A stretch of 6,418 bases of DNA. Source: an uncultured Phycisphaerales bacterium. GTDB taxonomy: Bacteria; Planctomycetota; Phycisphaerae; Phycisphaerales; SM1A02. Positions 1 through 4,404 of the stretch are shown here, piece by piece. The stretch lies in assembly GCA_946886375.1 (NCBI GenBank), contig CAMPIL010000217.1:1-6418 (forward strand), in the 5' to 3' direction. Each line of letters starts with the position of its first letter. Position 1 is the first letter of the stretch. The notes below the pieces were generated by a model. The model ran no database searches, was not told where the DNA came from, and saw nothing but the letters and a program-made list of their open reading frames with translations. The position numbers and the translations under genes are program-made.

Positions 1-1
1 G

Positions 2-1063
2 GCGTGTCTGTCCTCCGCCGGCAAGATCGACAAGCGCCGCGTCGGCATCTACCTGGGCGCGGGCGAGGGCGTGCTGGATTTCGAGAACTACGTGCGCACC
101 AACATCGCTGGTTGGGATGAGCAGGCCAATCGCGTGGATGCACGCAAATGGGCTGACGCGGCGTTCGAGTTCATGCACCAGTGGCGAGAAGTGGAGCAGG
201 AACCCAACATGCCGGTGAGCCACATCGCCCGCGAGTTCGGCGTCCGCGGGCCGGCGTACAACTGTCTCACCGCATGCGCCGCCTCAACGCAAGCCGTGGG
301 AGAAGCCGTCAGCATTCTCCGCCGCGGCGAGGCCGACGTCATGATCTCCGGCGGCACGCACACCATGCTGCACGTCCTGGGCGTCACGGGCTTCAATCGT
401 CTGACTGCGCTCTCGCGCCGCAACGAAGACCCGCGGCACGCCTCGCGTCCGTTTGATCGCACGCGCGACGGCTTTGTGATGGGCGAGGGTTCTGGAATCG
501 TCATTCTCGAAACGCTGGAGCACGCGCTGGCACGCGGCGCGACGCCGCAGGCGGAAATTCTCGGGTATGGCTCGACCGCCGACGCCTTCCGCATCACCGA
601 CATGGAGCCGCAGGCCCGGGGTCCTGCGAACGCCATTCGCGCCGCGCTGCGCGAAGCGGACATCGACCCGCATACACTGGATTCAACCGGCCGGCCTCAC
701 ATCCAGTACATCTCCGCGCACGGCACGGGCACGAAGGAAAACGATTCGCTGGAAACGCTCGCCGTCAAAACAGTCTTTGGCGACAACGCGAAGAAAATTC
801 CCATGAGTTCCATCAAGAGCATGATGGGGCACCTCATCGCCGCCGCGGGCGCCGTGGAACTCATCACCTGCGTGCTCACGATCCAGAACGGTGTGCTGCC
901 GCCCACGATCAACCTGAACGAACCTGATCCGGACCTTGATCTTGATTACGTGGCGAACCATTCGCGGCCGGCGAAGGTGGACACCTGCCTGTCCAATTCC
1001 TTCGGCTTCGGCGGGCAGAATGACACGCTCATAGTACGGAAGTACGACGCGACACGCTCGTGA
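2..1063 (+). CDS. fabF: Beta-ketoacyl-ACP synthase II (FabF-type KAS), 5'-partial
   Basis: This enzyme condenses malonyl-ACP with a growing acyl-ACP in cytoplasmic type II fatty-acid synthesis. The reading frame is open from base 2, so the true start is outside the window. A GTG at 71 is internal, because the 23 codons before it already read as KAS sequence (VGIYLGAGEG). About 353 residues are visible; FabF proteins are usually 410-430, so roughly 60-70 N-terminal residues are missing. The Cys-His-His triad is complete: the nucleophile Cys in NCLTACAAS (codon 275-277), the first His in SAHGTGT (719-721) and the second His in SSIKSMMGH (codon 830-832). ASRPFDRTRDGFVMGEGSG and the C-terminal NSFGFGGQND are further family signatures. 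The stretch between GAGEG and the nucleophile reads like ordinary FabF, with some extra residues. The gene is convergent with the phosphoribosyltransferase 12 bp downstream. A specialised KAS of a secondary pathway cannot be excluded without the upstream genes. Confidence 0.93.
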   Translation, partial: ACLSSAGKIDKRRVGIYLGAGEGVLDFENYVRTNIAGWDEQANRVDARKWADAAFEFMHQWREVEQEPNMPVSHIAREFGVRGPAYNCLTACAASTQAVGEAVSILRRGEADVMISGGTHTMLHVLGVTGFNRLTALSRRNEDPRHASRPFDRTRDGFVMGEGSGIVILETLEHALARGATPQAEILGYGSTADAFRITDMEPQARGPANAIRAALREADIDPHTLDSTGRPHIQYISAHGTGTKENDSLETLAVKTVFGDNAKKIPMSSIKSMMGHLIAAAGAVELITCVLTIQNGVLPPTINLNEPDPDLDLDYVANHSRPAKVDTCLSNSFGFGGQNDTLIVRKYDATRS

Positions 1064-1075
1064 ACATTCAACCGT

Positions 1076-1738
1076 TCAGCGACCGGTTCGCGTGGCAGCC
1101 GCCTCATCCAGCAACTCGATGACTTCTTCATCAGTGGTCTGATCAAAGTTGTCGTAGAACCGGCCAACGGCTACGAAATTCTGCGGCGCAGCGAGACACA
1201 CCACTTCATCCACTTCCTCAGCAAGCACCGCGAGTGAATCGGCCGCGGCCACGGGCACGGCAAGGATGATCCGCTGCGGATTCTTGTTTCGCAAAGCGGC
1301 GATTCCCGCGCGAACGGTGGCGCCCGTCGCGATGCCGTCATCAACCACGATGACTGTGCGCCCTTCGACCGGCACGGCCGGCCGCCCATGCCGATACAGG
1401 TCCTGCCGCCGCTTGACCTCGCGAAACTGCTGCGCGATTTCGTACTTCAGAAACTCTTCATCAACGTCCAGCGCCTGGACTAGGTCCTTGTTGAGCACAT
1501 ACTGCGGCGCTTCGCCATCCGTCACTGCGCCGATCGCCAGTTCAGGCTGATGCGGCGCGCCGAGTTTGCGAACGACGAGCACATCCAACGGTGCATTCAG
1601 CGCTCGGGCGATCTCGGCCGCCACTACCACGCCGCCACGGGGCAGACCGAGCACGACCGGCGGGGGCTGCAAGTCCCGCAGATGCATCAACCTCGCGGCA
1701 AGTTGACGCCCGGCGTCTTGGCGATCGCGAAACAGCAT
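1076..1738 (-). CDS. Predicted phosphoribosyltransferase (COG1926-like)
   Basis: A 220-residue cytoplasmic protein of the type I phosphoribosyltransferase fold. The PRPP-binding loop is clear: VIVVDDGIATGAT at residues 129-141, two acidic residues followed by the Gly/Thr-rich loop. GLPRGGV (31-37) and VVRKLGAPHQPELAIGAV (55-72) are typical of the family annotated as predicted phosphoribosyltransferases, whose natural substrate is generally unassigned. The length is normal for the family. ATG 1738 is the only sensible start: an in-frame TGA lies two codons upstream, and MLFRDRQDAGRQLAARL is the usual N-terminus. I see no Shine-Dalgarno sequence. A TATGAT box ends only 5 nt before the ATG, which suggests a leaderless message. 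The gene lies downstream of the broken iron-sulfur carrier on the same strand but is separated from it by a terminator, so it is probably transcribed alone. It converges on fabF with a 12-bp gap. The fold is confident; the substrate is unknown. Confidence 0.88.
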   Translation of the reverse strand: MLFRDRQDAGRQLAARLMHLRDLQPPPVVLGLPRGGVVVAAEIARALNAPLDVLVVRKLGAPHQPELAIGAVTDGEAPQYVLNKDLVQALDVDEEFLKYEIAQQFREVKRRQDLYRHGRPAVPVEGRTVIVVDDGIATGATVRAGIAALRNKNPQRIILAVPVAAADSLAVLAEEVDEVVCLAAPQNFVAVGRFYDNFDQTTDEEVIELLDEAAATRTGR

Positions 1739-1743
1739 GAAAA

Positions 1744-1770
1744 ATCATAGGAGCCGCGCTTGAGGGACAA
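1744..1770 (-). promoter_or_regulatory. Candidate promoter for the phosphoribosyltransferase gene
   Basis: Read on the minus strand, TATGAT (1749-1744) matches the bacterial -10 consensus at 5 of 6 positions. TTGTCC (1770-1765) matches the -35 consensus at 4 of 6, with a short 15-bp spacer (16 bp if the -35 is shifted by one base). A start point 6-8 nt past the -10 would fall on or beside the ATG at 1738, giving a leaderless transcript. This agrees with the missing Shine-Dalgarno sequence and with the terminator upstream. The spacer is suboptimal, so this is a moderate call. Confidence 0.4.
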
Positions 1771-1820
1771 GCGAATCAGTTTCGCGCGCGAACCAGATGC
1801 ACGAGGTCGATTGCGCAACG

Positions 1821-1848
1821 AAAAACCCGAGGATTTGCATCCACGGGT
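1821..1848 (-). terminator. Intrinsic (rho-independent) terminator
   Basis: On the minus strand the outer arm ACCCG (1848-1844) pairs with CGGGT (1829-1825). A single T-T mismatch (1843/1830) follows, then GGAT (1842-1839) pairs with ATCC (1834-1831) around the four-base loop GCAA, a GNRA-type tetraloop in RNA. The stem runs directly into five T residues (1825-1821, the first also closing the stem). It lies 30 nt beyond the stop codon of the A-type carrier remnant and upstream of the phosphoribosyltransferase promoter. It therefore looks like the original terminator of the carrier gene and insulates the next gene. Confidence 0.75.
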
Positions 1849-1878
1849 CTTGAAGGTTGTTTGTCCTGCAAGCGGTGA

Positions 1879-2214
1879 TTACGCGCTGAAACTCGAGCCG
1901 CAGCCGCAGGAACTGGTCGCGTTGGGATTGTTGAAGACAAACCCGCGGCCCATGATCTCGTCCTTGAAGTCGATCACCGTGCCGTTGAGGTACAGGTAAC
2001 TCTTTGGGTCGCAGATCACCCGCAGCGTGAAAGTGGGACCGGCCTCGGCCACAGCCACCGCGCCGCTGTCTGTTCCGCCGGCCTTGGCCGTGGAAACCGC
2101 CTCGCTCTTGCGCGCCGTCACGGGGAAGGTGAATTCCCACACTTCATCGGTTTCCTTCTGCGTTTCGGTCAGATCGAGCAGGTAACTGAAGCCGGAGCAT
2201 CCGCCGCCCGGGCA
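1879..2214 (-). pseudogene. A-type Fe-S carrier (IscA/ErpA/HesB-like), 5'-truncated
   Basis: A-type carriers bind iron or Fe-S clusters and pass them to apoproteins. The remaining frame of 111 codons contains the three ligand cysteines: Cys6 in GGGCSGFSY, and Cys103 and Cys105 in the terminal [10 protein letters not shown]. It also has [11 protein letters not shown] (69-79) and [14 protein letters not shown]. The ~35-40 residues that normally precede GGGCSGF are absent. The codon before the first residue listed is TAA (2217-2215), and none of the three frames from there to panC reads like the missing part, so a simple frameshift does not explain it. The only in-frame start is GTG 2142 (MWEFTF), which would lose Cys6. 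Residues ~30-62 ([16 protein letters not shown] region) look like an Ala/Gly-rich insert relative to standard family members. The gene is divergent from panC. A well-formed terminator follows it, suggesting the gene was once functional. It could be a genuine deletion, an unusual short product, or an assembly artefact. Confidence 0.75.
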
Positions 2215-2290
2215 TTATAGGAGGGCACTGGGACGAGGGCATTCGATCGCCGCTTGACCAATCGCCCGGCGGCAAGGATTCTTCCGCTGC

Positions 2291-3145
2291 ATGCCGATCA
2301 TCCGCAGCATTGAGGAACTGGGTTCAGCCCTTCGCGGCAGCCGGCCGGCGTTCGTGCCCACGATGGGCGCACTGCACGCCGGGCACCTTGCGCTGGTCCG
2401 GCGGGCTGTGCAGGAGTCTTCCGCCGTCAACCCGGTGGTGGTCAGCGTGTTCGTCAATCCCACGCAGTTCGGCCCGAATGAGGATTACACCCGCTACCCG
2501 CGCATACTGGAAGCCGACGCCCAGGCCGCGAAATCAGCCGGCGCGCAGATCATTTTCGCACCGAATGTGGAGACTGTGTATCCAACCGGCGATCCGATTC
2601 CCGTGCCGTCGCTTCCGGCATTGGCGACCCAGCCGCGATTGGAGGACGCCCAGCGGCCCACGCACTTTGCGGGCGTGTGCCAGGTCGTGGCGCGCTTGTT
2701 CGACCTAGTGCAGCCCAGGACTGCGATCTTTGGCGAAAAGGACTACCAGCAACTGCTCGTGATCAAAGCGATGGTCGCGCAGGAAGGCGATCGCTGGCCG
2801 GACTTGCGGATCATCGCCCATCCCACGGTGCGCGAGCCGGACGGTCTGGCGATGAGCAGCCGCAACGCGTACCTCAAACCGCGCGAACGCGATCGCGCGC
2901 TTGGTTTGTTCCGCGCGCTTCAGGCCGCGCAGCGGAAGACCGCGGATGCCGATTCCATTGAATCGCGAGAGCGCATGATGAGCCAGGCGCTCCACGAGCA
3001 CGAACTTGCCATTGACTACGCGGTGGTTCGTGATTCGGAAACGCTGATGCCGATTCGCTCGTTTTCTTCGCCCGCGCGAGCGCTGATCGCTGTCCGTCTG
3101 GGGGCGGTGCGATTGATCGACAATATGCCGGTATACCCCGTGTGA
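2291..3145 (+). CDS. panC: Pantothenate synthetase (pantoate-beta-alanine ligase)
   Basis: This cytoplasmic enzyme condenses pantoate and beta-alanine with ATP, through a pantoyl-adenylate, to form pantothenate for CoA and phosphopantetheine. The 284-residue length is typical. The nucleotide-binding HxGH motif is in PTMGALHAGH (23-32). VSVFVNPTQFGPNEDYTRYPR (first half at 52-60) and RPTHFAGVCQVVARLF (122-137) build the substrate pocket. GEKDYQQ (148-154) and AMSSRNAYL (187-195) are the other two signatures, and the C-terminus ends in the usual RLIDNMPV. The start is ATG 2291, which gives the normal N-terminus MPIIRSIEEL. AAGGA at 2274-2278 is a plausible ribosome-binding site, although its 12-nt spacing is long. 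The neighbour upstream is the divergent broken Fe-S carrier; nadD follows on the same strand after 139 nt. No panB or panD is seen. All expected active-site motifs look intact. Confidence 0.96.
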   Translation: MPIIRSIEELGSALRGSRPAFVPTMGALHAGHLALVRRAVQESSAVNPVVVSVFVNPTQFGPNEDYTRYPRILEADAQAAKSAGAQIIFAPNVETVYPTGDPIPVPSLPALATQPRLEDAQRPTHFAGVCQVVARLFDLVQPRTAIFGEKDYQQLLVIKAMVAQEGDRWPDLRIIAHPTVREPDGLAMSSRNAYLKPRERDRALGLFRALQAAQRKTADADSIESRERMMSQALHEHELAIDYAVVRDSETLMPIRSFSSPARALIAVRLGAVRLIDNMPVYPV

Positions 3146-3196
3146 CTTGCCATCGCCAAACGCAGGCGAGCAGGCGATATAGGTTGCCCAGGCAAG
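3146..3196 (+). other. Foldable element directly after panC
   Basis: Beginning at the base after the panC stop, CTTGCC (3146-3151) can pair with GGCAAG (3191-3196). Immediately inside it, ATCGCC (3152-3157) can pair with GGCGAT (3173-3178). The two stems are continuous on the left and separated by a 12-nt bulge on the right. That bulge contains a second TTGCC (3184-3188), which could pair with the same GGCAA as an alternative. No T-run follows, so a standard terminator is unlikely. It may be a 3' end stabiliser or part of the nadD leader. Confidence 0.35.
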
Positions 3197-3220
3197 CATG
3201 ATCGCGCGTGCGGAGGGCCT

Positions 3221-3245
3221 GACCGGACTGTTTCGACAGTCGGTC
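3221..3245 (+). other. Stable hairpin in the nadD leader (TTCG loop)
   Basis: GACCG (3221-3225) pairs with CGGTC (3241-3245), and ACTGT (3227-3231) pairs with ACAGT (3236-3240). This gives ten base pairs interrupted by one bulged G (3226) and closed by a TTCG loop (3232-3235), a tetraloop sequence known to stabilise RNA hairpins. It ends 28 nt before the nadD ribosome-binding site and has no T-tract on either strand. It is a credible RNA structure. Its role, whether attenuation, processing or protein binding, is unknown. Confidence 0.5.
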
Positions 3246-3273
3246 TGCACACCGGCAATATTTCATGCGTCCC

Positions 3274-3277
3274 AAGG
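3274..3277 (+). promoter_or_regulatory. Ribosome-binding site that decides the nadD start
   Basis: AAGG at 3274-3277 lies 7 nt before ATG 3285 but only 1 nt before ATG 3279. It therefore favours 3285. The longer frame from ATG 3198 has no comparable site, and its extra 29 residues run through the leader hairpin and do not resemble NadD. Confidence 0.5.
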
Positions 3278-3284
3278 CATGGTT

Positions 3285-4094
3285 ATGTCGTATGCTTTTG
3301 CCGTGGCCGACCTTACGCCCTCATCTCCCCATTGCATCCTGGTGTTCGGCGGAACGTTCGATCCGCCGCACTTGGCGCACGCCATACTTCCCGCGCAGGC
3401 GGCAAGGCAATCGAATTGCGATGTGATCCTGTACGTGCCCGCCGCGATCAACCCGCTGAAATCCCAACATCCCGTGGCGTCCAACCAGGATCGACTGGCG
3501 ATGCTGCTGCTGGCGACTGCCGATGTTCCCGGCGCGCGCATCAGCACGGTTGAACTGGATCGTCCCGGCCCCAGTTACATGATTGACACGCTGCGCGCAT
3601 TGCATGCGGAGTACTCGCCGCGCAGTTCGGCAAGCAGGCAGGCCCCGGCGAGTGCGCGTTCGCGCGCGCCTGCGCGTGCCGCGCAAGGCGGTGGCCACGT
3701 GGCGGTGCAGAAGGCCGCTCCACCCGAATCACCCGGCGACGAGGATATCCCGCCCGCTTTTCGCCTGCTCATCGGTTGCGATCAGGCCCTGGATTTTCAT
3801 CGCTGGAAGGATTGGCAGCAGATCCTCACCCTCGCCACGCCCGCGGTGATGCTGCGTCCGCCTTGGGATGAGAAATCGTTTCACGCTGCGCTCGATCAGA
3901 AGTATTCCAAGGTGGAAGCCGATTCCTGGAAGAAGTGGACGCTGCGCCTGCCGATGCTGGATCTCAATGCAACGGAGATACGCGATCTGTTGCAGAGCGG
4001 CGGAAACGAAGACCTGCTCCGCGAGCGACTGGACCCCGCGGTGCTGGATTACATCCGCACGAACAACCTGTATGGGGCAGATCGCCCAGGCTGA
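3285..4094 (+). CDS. nadD: Nicotinate-mononucleotide adenylyltransferase with low-complexity insert
   Basis: NadD joins NaMN and ATP to make nicotinate adenine dinucleotide, the step before NAD synthetase, in the cytoplasm. From ATG 3285 the protein has 269 residues, against roughly 190-220 for most NadD. FGGTFDPPHLAH (21-32) is the nucleotidyltransferase HxGH motif, here with Ala in place of the Gly. INPLKSQHPVASNQDRLAML (first half at 55-64) and GPSYMIDTLRAL (95-106) follow. LIGCDQALDFHRWKDW (162-177) is the substrate-binding signature, and LNATEIR (227-233) corresponds to the usual ISSTEIR. The end, LDPAVLDYIRTNNLY, is typical. Residues ~111-159 (bases 3615-3761) are an extra Ala/Arg/Ser/Pro-rich segment between two conserved blocks; it adds the excess length without breaking the frame. 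The gene follows panC by 139 nt on the same strand. ATGs at 3198 and 3279 are in frame but have poorer ribosome-binding sites. The function is secure; the start is less so. Confidence 0.92.
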   Translation: MSYAFAVADLTPSSPHCILVFGGTFDPPHLAHAILPAQAARQSNCDVILYVPAAINPLKSQHPVASNQDRLAMLLLATADVPGARISTVELDRPGPSYMIDTLRALHAEYSPRSSASRQAPASARSRAPARAAQGGGHVAVQKAAPPESPGDEDIPPAFRLLIGCDQALDFHRWKDWQQILTLATPAVMLRPPWDEKSFHAALDQKYSKVEADSWKKWTLRLPMLDLNATEIRDLLQSGGNEDLLRERLDPAVLDYIRTNNLYGADRPG

Positions 4095-4142
4095 ACGGCT
4101 ATCGCGCGTTGGCGACGCGGGGGCGATACGTGCGCAAGTGAA

Positions 4143-4190
4143 GCAACGTCGGTAGCCGCAGGACCATAGTTGCGTTTTTGCTTAAAAACG
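4143..4190 (+). terminator. Weak terminator candidate after nadD with AT-rich hairpin
   Basis: GCAAC (4143-4147) can pair with GTTGC (4169-4173), followed after one G by TTTTT (4175-4179), which is terminator-like. The stem is only 5 bp with a 21-nt loop, so it is weak. Overlapping it, CGTTTTT (4173-4179) forms a perfect 7-bp hairpin with AAAAACG (4184-4190) around the loop GCTT. That AT-rich hairpin is symmetric and could act on either strand, but no T-run follows it. Confidence 0.3.
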
Positions 4191-4260
4191 AAATCACCCC
4201 ACGCCACTGCCGCCCAACCACTCTGGCGCGACGAGCAACGGCCGCAGTCCGCCAAGTGGT

Positions 4261-4276
4261 TGCACGCATGCGTGCA
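4261..4276. repeat. Perfect 16-bp palindrome, possible operator
   Basis: TGCACGCATGCGTGCA reads the same on both strands without a single mismatch. It lies 128 bp upstream of the rimO start, in otherwise unstructured non-coding DNA and close to a CATAAAT stretch at 4275-4281. Size and symmetry fit a binding site for a dimeric regulator. No known regulator is recognised from the sequence, and alternating purine-pyrimidine tracts of this kind can also adopt unusual helical forms. Confidence 0.45.
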
Positions 4277-4404
4277 TAAATCGACGTGGCCGCCATCACG
4301 GCGATCGGCACGCGGCAACGTCGAATAGCCGGTCGCAGCCCCTGTGTGCCCGCTATGATGAACGCCTTCGAATCTCCTGCGTCCGGTCAGCCGGCGTCGT
4401 GTGC

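Larger units (their letters stand above)
4095..4404. other. Gene-free 310-nt region between nadD and rimO
   Basis: I see no convincing gene here: the short frames on both strands have no recognisable motif. From the left it holds a foldable stretch after nadD (CGGCTA at 4096-4101 against TAGCCG at 4153-4158; inside it ATCGC at 4101-4105 against GCGAT at 4123-4127), a weak terminator candidate with an AT-rich hairpin (4143-4190), and a perfect 16-bp palindrome (4261-4276). A TATGAT box at 4354-4359 matches the -10 consensus at 5 of 6 positions and lies 45 nt before rimO, but it has no good -35 partner. It is the best promoter candidate for rimO. Confidence 0.5.

Noticed and set aside
1070..1088. 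AACCG/CGGTT hairpin at the fabF and phosphoribosyltransferase convergence
   Set aside because: It has only five base pairs with a 9-nt loop, no T-tract on either strand, and it overlaps coding sequence.
1760..1999. 79-codon plus-strand frame over the terminator and carrier remnant
   Set aside because: It overlaps the better-supported minus-strand remnant and terminator, and has no motif or ribosome-binding site.
2214..2219. Perfect TATAAT on the minus strand at the start of the truncated carrier
   Set aside because: It overlaps the in-frame TAA. There is no acceptable -35 at 16-18 bp and no usable in-frame start codon shortly downstream, so it is probably coincidental.
2254..2282. TTGACC (2254-2259) and GATTCT (2277-2282) as a panC promoter
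   Set aside because: The -35 and 17-bp spacing look good, but the -10 is poor and would overlap the ribosome-binding site, leaving almost no leader.
3198..3284. N-terminal extension of NadD from ATG 3198
   Set aside because: The extra 29 residues have no NadD similarity, run through the TTCG hairpin, and lack a good ribosome-binding site. AAGG at 3274-3277 fits ATG 3285.
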